Counted from the stretch's first letter, positions 7,205-15,578 are shown. The stretch is 30,057 bases of DNA from Streptomyces bikiniensis (GCA_000716465.1 JNWL01000061.1:1-30057), one strand, 5' to 3'. Program-made: numbers and translations. The notes: generated by a model from the sequence alone, not told the origin.

Positions 7205-9046
7205 CTACTTCCCCGGGGCGCTGTCGTCGCGTCCGGCGCCCGGGCGGTCGTGGCGGTGGCGGGTGCCGGGAAGGAACTCCTGGACCTTGGCCTTGAGGCC
7301 TTGCTTGAGCACGGAACCGGTGTCGCTGTCGCCGTGCAGGACGGCGGTGGCGGCCGCCTCGATCTGGTCCAGGGTCGCGTGCGGGGGGATCGGCGGCACG
7401 GCCGGGTCGGTGCGGAAGTCGATGACGAAGGGCCGGTCGGCCGCGAGCGCCCGGTCCCAGGCCGCCTCGACGTGCTTGGGCTTCTCGACCCGTACGCCGT
7501 CGAGTCCGATGCTCCGGGCGATGTCGGCGTAGGGCAGGTCGGGGAGGTGCTGGGACTCCTCGAACTGCGGGGCGCCGGTCAGGGCGCGCATCTCCCAGGT
7601 GACCTGGTTGAGGTCGCCGTTGTTGAGGACGGCCACGATCAGGCGCGGGTCGGACCACTCGTGGTGGTACTTCGCCGCCGTGACCATCTCCATCATGCCG
7701 TTCATCTGCATCGCGCCGTCGCCGACGAGGGCGATCGCCGGCCGGTCGGGATGGGCGAACTTCGCGCCGATCGCGTACGGCACGCCCGGCCCCATCGTCG
7801 CCAGTGTGCCGGACAGCGAACCGCGCATGGTGCCGCGCAGCCGCAGGTGCCGGGCGTACCAGTTGGCGGCGGAGCCGGAATCGGCGGTCAGGATCGCGTC
7901 GTCGGGCAGCCTGCCGTCCAGGGCGTGGACCACGTACTCGGGGTTGACCGGGTCGGCGTCCACGGCGGCACGGCGCTGCATGACCTCCCACCAGCGGGCG
8001 ACGTTCTTCTCGACCTTTTCCCGCCAGGTCCGGTCGGTCTTGCGGTGAAGGCGCGGCAGCAGCCGCTGGAGGGTCTCGCGGGCGTCGCCGACGAGGTTCA
8101 CCTCGAACGGGTAGCGCAGTCCGATCATGTGCGGGTCGAGGTCGATCTGCACCGCCCGCGCCTGGTCGAGTTCCGGCAGGAACTGCGAGTACGGGAAGCT
8201 GGAGCCGATCACGAGCAGGGTGTCGCACTCCCGCATCAGCTCGTACGACGGCCGGGTGCCGAGCAGTCCGACGGAGCCGGTCACATAGGGCAGGTCGTCG
8301 GGCAGCACGTCCTTGCCGAGCAGCGCCTTGGCCACCCCCGCCCCCAGGACGTCCGCCAGCCGCTCCACCTCGCCGCGCGCCCCGCGCGCGCCCTGGCCGA
8401 TGAGGACGGCGACCCTCTCGCCGGAGTTCAGGACCTCCGCCGCCCGCGCGAGGTCCGCCTCCGCGGGCACGGGGGCGTAGTCGCTCATGCCCAGGCTGGA
8501 GGGCACCATCTTGAAGGCGTGCGTCGGCGGGCTGTAGTCCAGCTCCTGCACGTCGGCCGGGAGGATGACGGCGGTCACGGTGCGCCTGGCGCAGGCCGTG
8601 CGCACCGCCCGGTCGATCAGGTTCGGGAGCTGTTCGGGGACCGTCGCGGTCGCGCAGAAGTCGGAGGCGACGTCCTTGTACAGGTTCTGCAGGTCCACCT
8701 CCTGCTGGTACGAGCCGCCCATCGCGCTGCGGTCGGTCTGGCCCACCAGCGCCACGACCGGGACGTGGTCCAGCTTGGCGTCGTACAGGCCGTTGAGCAG
8801 GTGGATCGCCCCCGGCCCGGAGGTCGCCGCGCACACGCCGACCTTTCCGGAGAACTTCGCGTACCCGACCGCCTGGAAGGCGGCCATCTCCTCGTGCCGG
8901 GCCTGGACGAACTTCGGCCTGTTGTCCGCGCGCCCCCACGCGGCGAGCAGGCCGTTGATCCCGTCGCCGGCGTACGCGAAGACGTGCTCCACACCCCACT
9001 CCCGCAAGCGCTGGAGGATGTGGTCGGACACCTTCGTGCTGGTCAT
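7205..9046 (-). CDS. ThDP-dependent pyruvate oxidase/dehydrogenase-like enzyme
   Basis: This 613-aa protein has the three-domain layout of the pyruvate oxidase/acetolactate synthase family. The PYR domain at 1-180 contains the cofactor-activating Glu E52 in ARHEEMAA. The central domain is at 190-350. The PP domain at 370-560 carries the ThDP/Mg motif GDGAMQMN at 442 and NN at 475-476. Overall it resembles quinone-dependent pyruvate dehydrogenase (PoxB), which decarboxylates pyruvate to acetate and CO2 and passes electrons to the membrane quinone pool. The tail after residue 585 (GTRHRHDRPGAGRD) is extended and polar, so a membrane-binding helix like E. coli PoxB's is not evident. Many Streptomyces paralogues are annotated only as ThDP-requiring enzymes. 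The gene diverges from a stress-type phosphatase gene. Confidence 0.88.
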   Translation of the reverse strand: MTSTKVSDHILQRLREWGVEHVFAYAGDGINGLLAAWGRADNRPKFVQARHEEMAAFQAVGYAKFSGKVGVCAATSGPGAIHLLNGLYDAKLDHVPVVALVGQTDRSAMGGSYQQEVDLQNLYKDVASDFCATATVPEQLPNLIDRAVRTACARRTVTAVILPADVQELDYSPPTHAFKMVPSSLGMSDYAPVPAEADLARAAEVLNSGERVAVLIGQGARGARGEVERLADVLGAGVAKALLGKDVLPDDLPYVTGSVGLLGTRPSYELMRECDTLLVIGSSFPYSQFLPELDQARAVQIDLDPHMIGLRYPFEVNLVGDARETLQRLLPRLHRKTDRTWREKVEKNVARWWEVMQRRAAVDADPVNPEYVVHALDGRLPDDAILTADSGSAANWYARHLRLRGTMRGSLSGTLATMGPGVPYAIGAKFAHPDRPAIALVGDGAMQMNGMMEMVTAAKYHHEWSDPRLIVAVLNNGDLNQVTWEMRALTGAPQFEESQHLPDLPYADIARSIGLDGVRVEKPKHVEAAWDRALAADRPFVIDFRTDPAVPPIPPHATLDQIEAAATAVLHGDSDTGSVLKQGLKAKVQEFLPGTRHRHDRPGAGRDDSAPGK

Positions 9047-9280
9047 GGGTTCCGTTCCTGTTCTGAGCGGCCTCCACCGGCGCGCTCGGATCGACTACGG
9101 GCGAGCGGTACGCGGGGCCGGGTCCGGATTGCTGCGCGTGTTCACGTACGGCACCTTTCCGGCGTTCTGTACGGGTACCGTCCAGCGCCTGCCCTGATGC
9201 GGGCGGATTACTCGAAGCGACCGGCGGGGCGCCGCTTTCCGGCCGGGCCTTTTCCCCTCCTGCGGCTTAATGTCTTAGAT
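9047..9280. promoter_or_regulatory. Divergent control region of oxidase and phosphatase genes
   Basis: These 234 bp separate two divergent genes. A GGGTAC hexamer at 9173-9178 resembles the -10 of stress-sigma (SigB-type) promoters, but I see no good GTTT-like -35 at 14-16 nt. The hexamer also overlaps the palindrome GGTACC, so orientation is unclear. A promoter here is expected, but its position is only a guess. Confidence 0.3.
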
Positions 9281-11404
9281 GTGGCTGTCGAAGGGGCCGC
9301 GTCCGAGGACTGGACGCCTTTGGAACAGGTGCTCAGCGGTACGGTGCGGCGCACGGGAGCGGTGGCGGCGGGCGTGTACCTGTTGTCCCCGGACGATCCC
9401 GTACTGGGTCTGATGACGGTGTGCGGCCTGCCCGCGAAGACGGTGGAGCCGTGGTGGAGGGTCTCGGTGTCGGCCGCGGGCCCGCTGTCCGAGGCGGTGC
9501 GGGAGGACCGCCTCGTGTGGGTGGGGCGGCAGGAGGACTTGGCCCGTCTGTATCCGAACGCGGCGGCCGGGCTGCCGTACCAGTTCGCGCTGGCCTTCGC
9601 CCCCTTGCGGGGGTCCCGCCGGTGGGGAGCCCTGGCCCTCGTGTGGTCCCACAACCACCCGCCCTCGCTGACCCGCCGTGAACGCGGACACGTCCTGTCC
9701 AGCGCCAACCGGATCACCCGGGCGCTGGACAGGGCGCCCGCCGCCTGGAGCGTCCCGGAGGAGCCGCGTGCCGTGCCCCTGCTCCGGCCCGGCCCGGACC
9801 CGGCGCAGACCGGGCTCGCCGCCGACGACATGTTGCAGCGGCTGCCCGTCGGCGCCCTCGGCTTCGACCTGCAGGGCCGCATCACCTACCTCAACGACGC
9901 CGCCGCCCGGCTGCTCGGCCGCAGCGCCGACGGCCTCCTCGGCACTCTGCCGTGGCAGTCCGTGCCCTGGCTCGACGCCCCGGTCCACGAGGACCACTAC
10001 CGCGCCGCCGTCTTCGGCCGCGAACCCGTCGCCTACACCGCCCCGGGCCCGTCCGGCCGCTGGTTCGACATCCGGCTCTACCCGGGCGACAGCGGCACCA
10101 GCGCCTTCCTCTCCCCCAGCCCCCGCGAGCGGACGGCCGACGCCCCGACGCCCCGCGTCACCGCGGCGCCGGACGCCCCGCCGGGGACGGCCGGCACGGG
10201 ACGGATCCACCAGTTGATCCACCTGGCGGCCGCCCTGAGCCAGACCGTCACCGTGGCCGACGTCGTCGACACGGTGGCCGATCAGATCCTGCCCGCCTTC
10301 GGAGCACAGGGCATGGTCGTCTCCGCCGCCGACGCCAGCCGTCTGAGGATCATCGGGCACCGCGGCTACGACCCGCGTACCGTCGCCCGTCTGGACGGCC
10401 TCCCCCTGGACACCGACGTCACCCCCGTCGGCCACGTCCTGCGCAGCGGCGTCCCGGCCTTCTACGCCGACCCCGCCGAGATGACCCGCGCCCACCCCCG
10501 GGCACCCGCGCTCAGCGGCAAACAGGCCTGGGCGTTCCTGCCCCTGCTCGTCTCCGACCGCCGCGTCGGCTGCTGCATCCTGTCCTACGACCGCCCCCAC
10601 CGCTTCGGCGCGGGCGACCGCGCCGTCCTGGTGTCACTGGCCGGGCTCATCGCCCAGGCCATGGACCGGGCCCTGCTGTACGACGCCAAGCACGATCTCG
10701 CCCACGGTCTGCAACAGGCCCTCCTGCCGGTCGCCCTTCCCCCCGTCCCCCGCCTCGACGTCGCCGCCCGCTATCTGCCGGCCGCCCGCGGCGTCGACGT
10801 CGGCGGCGACTTCTACGACCTGATCCGCCTCGGCGACACCGCGGCCGCCGCCGTCATCGGAGACGTACAGGGCCACAACATCAAGGCCGCGGCCCTCATG
10901 GGCCAGGTCCGCACCGCCGTCCACGCCACCGCCGGGGCGGCGCCCGGCGACGTCCTGGCCCGCACCAACCGCGTCCTGACGGACCTGGAGACCGATCTGT
11001 TCGTCTCCTGTCTGTACCTCCACATCGACCTGGCCGGACGGCGCCTCCACCTGGCCAGCGCGGGGCACCCGCCCCCGCTCCTCCACAGTCCCGGCCCCGC
11101 GCCGCACACCGTCGCGCTCCAGGCGGAACCCGGCCCCCTGCTGGGCATCCAGCCGTGCACCGGGGCCGACTACCCCGCCACCACCGTCCCCCTGCCGCCG
11201 GAGGCCCTCCTCGCCCTCTACACCGACGGCCTCGTGGAAACCCCCGGCACCGACCTCACCGACTCCATCGCCGCCCTCACCGACCACCTCGCCCGAAACG
11301 CCGGCCGGCCGCTCGACGAACTGGCCGACAGCCTCCTCCACCACTCCGGCCTCCGGCACGCCCGCACGGACGACACCGCCCTGCTCCTGCTGCGCAGCCG
11401 GTGA
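9281..11404 (+). CDS. GAF-PAS-GAF-SpoIIE serine phosphatase
   Basis: This is a 707-aa multidomain PP2C-type phosphatase. A GAF-like domain spans about 10-150 and a PAS domain about 183-275 (LPVGALGFDLQGRITYLN). A second GAF domain is at 308-465 and the SpoIIE/RsbU catalytic domain at 470-707. Catalytic metal-binding motifs are intact: GGDFYD at 508, GDVQGH at 527, then AGHPPPLL, LYTDGLVE and DDTALLLL near the C-terminus. No membrane segment is seen, so it should be a cytosolic sensor. Such enzymes dephosphorylate anti-sigma-factor antagonists and so release sigma factors. No antagonist or anti-sigma kinase gene is adjacent, so its partner is elsewhere. The start is uncertain: GTG 9281 lacks a clear ribosome site, and ATG 9197 is in frame. 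Confidence 0.88.
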   Translation: MAVEGAASEDWTPLEQVLSGTVRRTGAVAAGVYLLSPDDPVLGLMTVCGLPAKTVEPWWRVSVSAAGPLSEAVREDRLVWVGRQEDLARLYPNAAAGLPYQFALAFAPLRGSRRWGALALVWSHNHPPSLTRRERGHVLSSANRITRALDRAPAAWSVPEEPRAVPLLRPGPDPAQTGLAADDMLQRLPVGALGFDLQGRITYLNDAAARLLGRSADGLLGTLPWQSVPWLDAPVHEDHYRAAVFGREPVAYTAPGPSGRWFDIRLYPGDSGTSAFLSPSPRERTADAPTPRVTAAPDAPPGTAGTGRIHQLIHLAAALSQTVTVADVVDTVADQILPAFGAQGMVVSAADASRLRIIGHRGYDPRTVARLDGLPLDTDVTPVGHVLRSGVPAFYADPAEMTRAHPRAPALSGKQAWAFLPLLVSDRRVGCCILSYDRPHRFGAGDRAVLVSLAGLIAQAMDRALLYDAKHDLAHGLQQALLPVALPPVPRLDVAARYLPAARGVDVGGDFYDLIRLGDTAAAAVIGDVQGHNIKAAALMGQVRTAVHATAGAAPGDVLARTNRVLTDLETDLFVSCLYLHIDLAGRRLHLASAGHPPPLLHSPGPAPHTVALQAEPGPLLGIQPCTGADYPATTVPLPPEALLALYTDGLVETPGTDLTDSIAALTDHLARNAGRPLDELADSLLHHSGLRHARTDDTALLLLRSR

Positions 11405-11474
11405 GCGCGGGGAGGCCCGCTCCGGGCGCGCACCGCTCCGTCCCGGGTGCCGGTCCGGTCGTCGCGGCCCGGGA

Positions 11475-12428
11475 TCACGGGGAGGCCCCGTCCTCCGGCG
11501 GGGGCATCGCGTCGGAGTAGAGGGCGAACAGGAGAGGAGTGCCGGTTCCGCCCGGCCGGGTTCCGGACAGGCGGTTCCAGCAGTCGGCCGCCAGGCCGCG
11601 GGCGCGCGTCCCGGGCCAGGGCCGGGGCAGGAGTTCCGGCGGCAGGAGCGGGTCGGGCTCCATCGCCGCGGTGAAGTGGGCGGCGAGTTCGACGGCCAGG
11701 GTGAGCCGCTCGGCGTCGGAGGGCTCCGGTCCCCCGGTGAGCCCGGTCAGGCAGGTTTCGGCGAAGGCCGCGAGACGTTCGTACCGCTGGGCGATCTCGG
11801 CGAGCGGCCACAGCGCGGCGGCCAGTGCGCGCGGTTCGGTGACGTCCCCGATCCTCAGGTCCGTCGTGGTGAGACGGGTGAGGGCGTCGATGACGCCGAG
11901 GTGCCCGGCGTGGGCCTCGACGAGTGCGGTGACGGGGTTGGCGGTGACGTACAGGCCGTTCTGGACCGGTGCGGCGCCCAGGTGGAGCAGGTGTTCGCGC
12001 AGTGTGTCGCGGGCGGTGCGGCGCGACTCGGGGACGGCGAAGGCGAACAGGTGCCAGACGCCGTCCCAGGGGCTGTGCCCGGCGTCCTGCCGGTAGGCGT
12101 GGCGGACGTGGGCGGCGTCGGGCGCGAGGGCTCCGGTGACGTCGGCCACGGCGCGGAGCGTGGCCTTGCGGCCGCGGCCCTCCTGGGTGAACCGGCCTTC
12201 GTTCACGAGGCGTTTGACGCAGAGCCTGATCTGCTGGTCGCTCATGCCGAGCAGGCCGGCGACGGCGTAGAGCTGGTGGGCGTCGACGGTCCCGTCCTCG
12301 CGTACGAGGGCGTGGACGACCAACCGGGTGGGGATCTCCGGCCGTTCGGCCCGGCCGTCGGGGTGGATGTCGGCCCGGCCGTCGGGGTGAGTGCCGGCCC
12401 GGCCGTCGGGGCGTGTGGTGTCGGTCAT
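11475..12428 (-). CDS. PaaX-family transcriptional regulator
   Basis: This 317-aa protein matches the PaaX family. It has an N-terminal winged helix (TRLVVHALVREDG, LLGMSDQQIRLCVKRLVNEGRF), a middle block with the hallmark SPWDGVWHL, and a C-terminal domain ending near LLPPELLPRPWPGTRARGL. PaaX of E. coli represses phenylacetate catabolism and binds phenylacetyl-CoA, but no paa genes are present here. Residues 7-30 before the HTH are three octapeptide repeats of the type PDGRAxxH, encoded by a 24-bp tandem repeat. The start codon overlaps the stop of the upstream GNAT gene (ATGA), so the two should be co-transcribed. Confidence 0.87.
   Translation of the reverse strand: MTDTTRPDGRAGTHPDGRADIHPDGRAERPEIPTRLVVHALVREDGTVDAHQLYAVAGLLGMSDQQIRLCVKRLVNEGRFTQEGRGRKATLRAVADVTGALAPDAAHVRHAYRQDAGHSPWDGVWHLFAFAVPESRRTARDTLREHLLHLGAAPVQNGLYVTANPVTALVEAHAGHLGVIDALTRLTTTDLRIGDVTEPRALAAALWPLAEIAQRYERLAAFAETCLTGLTGGPEPSDAERLTLAVELAAHFTAAMEPDPLLPPELLPRPWPGTRARGLAADCWNRLSGTRPGGTGTPLLFALYSDAMPPPEDGASP
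12349..12420. repeat. Three 24-bp tandem repeats inside the PaaX-type gene
   Basis: Each unit starts with GCCCGGCCGTCGGGG on the plus strand; units are 12349-12372, 12373-12396 and 12397-12420. They encode three copies of a P-D-G-R-A octapeptide at the N-terminus, ahead of the DNA-binding domain. The multiple-of-three length keeps the frame, so copy number could vary without breaking the gene. Confidence 0.88.
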
Positions 12429-13081
12429 CGGGCCTTCCGCTCGCCGGTCGTGTCCGCCGGGGTGATCCGCCGGTGCATGGTGGTGACCGCGCCGAAACCC
12501 ATCAGGTCCCGCAGGTAGGGGGTCCGCTCGGTGCGGTGGTGGGTGAAGCCGTGCCGTTCGTACAGTGCCCGGGCGCGGGGGTTGGTGTCGATGACGTCCA
12601 GGCGGACGCGGCGGCAGCCGTGGTCGGCGGCGAGGGCCGCGGTCTCCGCGAGGAGGAGCCCGCCGATGCCCCGGCCGCGGTACGCCGCGTCGACGGCGAT
12701 CCCGTCCATGACGAGTTCGCCGGTGGCGGGGGCGCGTTCGAACAGGGCGAGGACCGCCAGCCGGGGCAGGCCGCGGAGCACGCCGTAGGCGGACAGGACG
12801 TCCCTCGCGCCGCCGCCGGTCAGCGCCCGGCCGCCGAGCCGGTAACCGGCCACTCCGACCACCCGGCCGTCGACGAGCGCGACGATTCCGCGGCCGTGGT
12901 CGAGGTGGGCGGCGATGAACGCGCGTCCCTTCTCGGGCGGGCCGAGCGCGGGGGCCAGCTTGCGGCCGAACGCCTCCCAGTAAAGGGCCGCCACCTGCTC
13001 CTCGCCGCCGTCGGGAACGCCTCGGCGCACCACCGTCCCGCCGCCTTCCACCCGTGGCCTCCCGCCCTCCGTCGTCTCCAC
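12425..13081 (-). CDS. GNAT-family N-acetyltransferase
   Basis: This 218-aa protein has the GNAT acetyl-CoA-binding motif A at YRGRGIGGLLLAE (near 135-147). It is preceded by the beta-4 strand ELVMDGIAVDAA and followed by the C-terminal NPRARALYERHGF motif. It should transfer an acyl group from acyl-CoA to an amine on an unknown acceptor. Its stop overlaps the start of the PaaX-type regulator gene by 4 bases, so both proteins probably come from one mRNA started in the AT-rich region at 13100-13170. The acceptor substrate cannot be predicted. Confidence 0.85.
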   Translation of the reverse strand: METTEGGRPRVEGGGTVVRRGVPDGGEEQVAALYWEAFGRKLAPALGPPEKGRAFIAAHLDHGRGIVALVDGRVVGVAGYRLGGRALTGGGARDVLSAYGVLRGLPRLAVLALFERAPATGELVMDGIAVDAAYRGRGIGGLLLAETAALAADHGCRRVRLDVIDTNPRARALYERHGFTHHRTERTPYLRDLMGFGAVTTMHRRITPADTTGERKAR

Positions 13082-13100
13082 GCCGTTCCCTCCGCCGTCG

Positions 13101-13170
13101 GGATCACTATTGCACTATCAACTTCGATACGTTCATCCTAGCAACGAACGTTTCTCGAACGATCAATCAG
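13101..13170. promoter_or_regulatory. AT-rich divergent control region with inverted repeat
   Basis: This segment is strikingly AT-rich for the window. It holds an imperfect inverted repeat with arms TCGATACGTTC (13124-13134) and GAACGTTTCTCGA (13146-13158), plus a repeated CGAACG. On the minus strand TTGCTA (13144-13139) and GATAGT (about 13120-13115) could serve the GNAT-PaaX pair. On the plus strand TTGCAC (13110-13115) with CATCCT (13134-13139) could serve the hydrolase gene. The repeat overlaps both candidate promoters, as expected for an operator. Confidence 0.5.
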
Positions 13171-13181
13171 GGAGGCGGAAC

Positions 13182-14222
13182 GTGTTCTCGGGATTCCGGA
13201 CGCCGAGGCGACGGGGACGGCGCTGGGCGGTGTGGGCGGTGGTGGGCGCCCTGGTGGTGGGCGCGGGACTCGCCTGGGTGGTGCGGCAGAACACCTACGC
13301 GCTGCGCGAGGAGAGGGTGTCGCTGCGGCACGGCGGAAAGCTGCTCCAAGGGGTGCTGGCCCGGCCCGACCGGGGTCCCGGACCGTTCGGTCTGGTGGTG
13401 TTCGTCCACGGCGACGGGCCGGTCGACGCGACGCACGAGACGTTCTACCGCCCGTTGTGGGAGTCCTTCGCGCGCGCCGGGTACGCGTCGCTGTCGTTCG
13501 ACAAACCGGGCGTCGGGGACTCGGAGGGCGACTGGCTGGAACAGAGCATGGAGGACCGCGCCGAGGAGACGCTGGCCGCCGTGGGATGGGCCCGTGGCAG
13601 GCCGGACGTCGACGGCCGCCGCATCGGCCTGTGGGGAGCGAGCCAGGCCGGCTGGGTCCTGCCCAAGGTCGCCGCGCGGGACCGGCGGCTGCAGTTCGTC
13701 ATCGCCGTCTCCCCGGCCGTCAACTGGCTGCGGCAGGGCCGTTACAACCTCCTCGCCGAACTGGAGCGGGACGGCGCGGGCGACCGGGAGAAGGAGGCGG
13801 CGCTGCGGAGGCGCGAGGTCACCCTGGCCCTGCTGCGGAGGGGGGCGTCCTTCGCCGAGTACCGGGCCGCGGTCGGTGACGCGGAGGGCATGACGGCGGC
13901 GCGGTGGGCCTTCGTCGCCAGGAACCACCGGTCGGACGCGACCGCCGACCTGCGTGCCGCGCGCGGCACGCCGCTGCTCCTGGTACTGGCCGGCCACGAC
14001 GTCAACGTGGACGTCGCCGAGACCGAGGCCGTCTACCGCGCGATCCTGCCGGCGGCCTCCCTGACGGTGGCGCGCTATCCCGACGCCACGCACTCCCTGG
14101 TCGACCACGACGTGGAGAGCTCGGACGTGCGCCTGACGATGACCGCCGTCCTTGCACCCCGCCGGCTGTACACCGACGGGTTCCTGGCGGCCCAGGAGCG
14201 GTTCGTCCGGCAGGCCGGGTGA
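13182..14222 (+). CDS. Membrane-anchored alpha/beta hydrolase
   Basis: This 346-aa protein starts at GTG 13182 after the ribosome site GGGAGG (13170-13175). Residues 10-37 are a basic stretch followed by one membrane segment (WAVWAVVGALVVGAGLAWVV), so the enzyme is probably a type II anchored extracytoplasmic hydrolase. The alpha/beta hydrolase core has VVFVHGDGP near 70 and the Ser nucleophile elbow GLWGASQAGW near 150. A candidate acid is AGHDVNV near 274, and the His is in YPDATHSLVDHD near 307. This Ser-based triad resembles dipeptidyl-aminopeptidase/acylaminoacyl-peptidase-related and CocE/BAAT-like hydrolases, but the substrate is unknown. It diverges from the GNAT-PaaX pair. Confidence 0.85.
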   Translation: MFSGFRTPRRRGRRWAVWAVVGALVVGAGLAWVVRQNTYALREERVSLRHGGKLLQGVLARPDRGPGPFGLVVFVHGDGPVDATHETFYRPLWESFARAGYASLSFDKPGVGDSEGDWLEQSMEDRAEETLAAVGWARGRPDVDGRRIGLWGASQAGWVLPKVAARDRRLQFVIAVSPAVNWLRQGRYNLLAELERDGAGDREKEAALRRREVTLALLRRGASFAEYRAAVGDAEGMTAARWAFVARNHRSDATADLRAARGTPLLLVLAGHDVNVDVAETEAVYRAILPAASLTVARYPDATHSLVDHDVESSDVRLTMTAVLAPRRLYTDGFLAAQERFVRQAG

Positions 14223-14390
14223 TCGCCGTCCTCCGTGAGGGCCCTTCCCACGGGTCCGGCCGGGGCGCGGGACCGGACCGTTCCGCGTCCTTGCGGATCA
14301 CGGGGTGACGGCCGTGTTCCTGCCGGGACACGTCCGTGCGGACACCGGGAGGCGACGGTGACGGGCGAGCGGACCGGACCGGCCCGGGAA

Positions 14391-14415
14391 CCGCGGCGGG
14401 CTTTCCCCGCCGCGG
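14391..14415. terminator. GC-rich hairpin between convergent genes
   Basis: Arms CCGCGGCGGG (14391-14400) and CCCGCCGCGG (14406-14415) form a perfect 10-bp stem with a 5-nt loop. No U tract follows, which is common for actinomycete terminators. Its place between the rightward hydrolase and the leftward small-protein gene supports a bidirectional terminator. Confidence 0.55.
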
Positions 14416-14463
14416 CTCCGCGACCGACCGCGGACCCGGTCGTCCGTACCGGGCCGCCGGGGT

Positions 14464-14790
14464 TCAGCGGCCCAGGGCCTTCTTGAGCTCCTGCTTGTTC
14501 ATGGACGAACGGCCCTCGACCCCGCGCTTCTTCGCCTCCGCGTAGAGCTGGTCCTTCGTCGGCCCCTGCGAGCCGCTGTGCGAACGCTCGCCGCCGCGCT
14601 GCGAGGCGGACTTCCTGTCCCGCGTGGAGGTCTTGCTCGCGGTCGCGGACTCGCCGGAGCGGGCCCGTTCCTTGTTCACGGTGCGCGCGGCGATCTCCTT
14701 CGCCCGCTTCTCGGAGGCACCGCGCTTCTCGGCGCCCTCCTTGATGTGCTCGTACTGGCGCTCGCGCTTCGCGTTCGATCCTGCCGGCAT
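14464..14790 (-). CDS. Small basic protein with Rho-N/SAP-like C-terminus
   Basis: This 108-aa, very Lys/Arg/Ser-rich protein starts MPAGSNAKRERQYEHIKEG. The N-terminal half (ERQYEHIK, KRGASEKRAKEIAARTVNKERARSG) is a conserved helical unit, followed by a low-complexity Ser/Arg linker. The C-terminal 30 residues (LYAEAKKRGVEGRSSMNKQ) resemble the Rho N-terminal/SAP-like helix-extended-loop-helix fold that binds nucleic acids. Homologues in actinomycetes are often labelled plasmid stabilization protein, a label with little evidence behind it. A role in DNA or RNA binding is an inference. It stands alone. Confidence 0.78.
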   Translation of the reverse strand: MPAGSNAKRERQYEHIKEGAEKRGASEKRAKEIAARTVNKERARSGESATASKTSTRDRKSASQRGGERSHSGSQGPTKDQLYAEAKKRGVEGRSSMNKQELKKALGR

Positions 14791-15171
14791 GGCGTTTCCC
14801 TCTCCGTGGGTCGCGGCCCGTCCGGCCGCACGTGCCCGTCCGGTTACCCGGCGGCCGGTGCCTCACTCGGCACCGCTCCCATCCCACGCGAAGTCCCCGT
14901 GGCGCGCGAACGGGCGGCGACCGAACGGGGAGCGACGGGCCCCTCGTCACGGACGCGAAGGGGCGGGGGCAGGGGCGCACGACGCCCGTGGAGGCGGACG
15001 CACGCGAGGAGCCCCGGCGACACCGAAGCAGCCGCCCACCGGGACGCCGGTTGTCGCCGCCGAGGGGTCCTCCGTCCGCCGAATCCCCGGACGGACCCGC
15101 CAGGAGTCGCCCTCTCCGGTACGCGGGGTCACGGTGGAAGAACCGGGGTCCTTCCGTCGCGTCGAGCCGGA
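14791..15171. other. Intergenic region, no feature recognised
   Basis: These 381 bp lie upstream of the small basic protein gene and downstream of the frameshifted remnant, both on the minus strand. A GGGTAA hexamer read on the minus strand lies around 14848-14843 and could be a stress-type -10 for the small-protein gene, but no good -35 is seen. No protein-like frame was found. Confidence 0.4.
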
Positions 15172-15451
15172 TCACCTGCCGTACGCCTTCTTCCCGAGCA
15201 GGAGGCCCGCGTCGAGGACGTCGTCCACGATCCGCTTGGGCGCGGCGGCGGGAAGCCCCGGGTCGTCGTCGAAGGCGCCGCCCGACTCCCGATGCCGCGT
15301 GGCAAGCGCCGGCTCCCCAACCGGCACACCACCACCGCTTGCCCCACGGAATGCGGATCGGCTTGCCGCCGACCTCGGCCTCGCCGGGGCGGGCCGGGGT
15401 GTCGGGCTTGCGGTCGGCGACGTGCACGGCGGAGTCGCCGAAGAACCGTGT
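15172..15451 (-). pseudogene. Frameshifted and N-terminally truncated gene remnant
   Basis: Two adjacent minus-strand frames each read like a real protein, but in different phases. From 15451 down to about 15330 the first frame gives FFGDSAVHVADRKPD, TPARPGEAEVGGKP and IRIPWGKRW. From about 15337 to the TGA at 15174-15172 the second gives VPVGEPALATRHRESGG, FDDDPGLPAAAPKR and IVDDVLDAGLLLGKKAYGR. The switch falls in a GGTGGTGGTG run (plus 15326-15337), a typical slippage site. A stop codon (15454-15452) also cuts the frame upstream, so the N-terminus is missing or very short. I do not recognise the family. A sequencing error could explain the shift but not the upstream stop. Confidence 0.5.
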
Positions 15452-15578
15452 TCAGCGTGGATGCAGGTGCCGTGTCACCAGCAGACCAAGAACCGGCCGG
15501 CAGCCTTGACAAAGCCTCACTTCGCGGTCAGTCGGCACGACCGGTCTTGCCGTCTGCAGTCCGCACCCGGTCGGCGCC

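Noticed and set aside
9173..9178. GGGTAC as a SigB-type promoter for the phosphatase
   Set aside because: No acceptable -35 is found at the required spacing, and the hexamer overlaps a palindrome. It is kept only as a weak note in the control-region entry.
7187..9280. Upstream extension of the phosphatase frame to a 1405-residue protein
   Set aside because: The extension lies antisense to the oxidase gene and has no domain features. The family's N-terminus fits a start near 9197-9281.
15459..15578. Lower-GC stretch that might be an insertion-sequence end
   Set aside because: No inverted repeat, target duplication or transposase frame could be recognised there.
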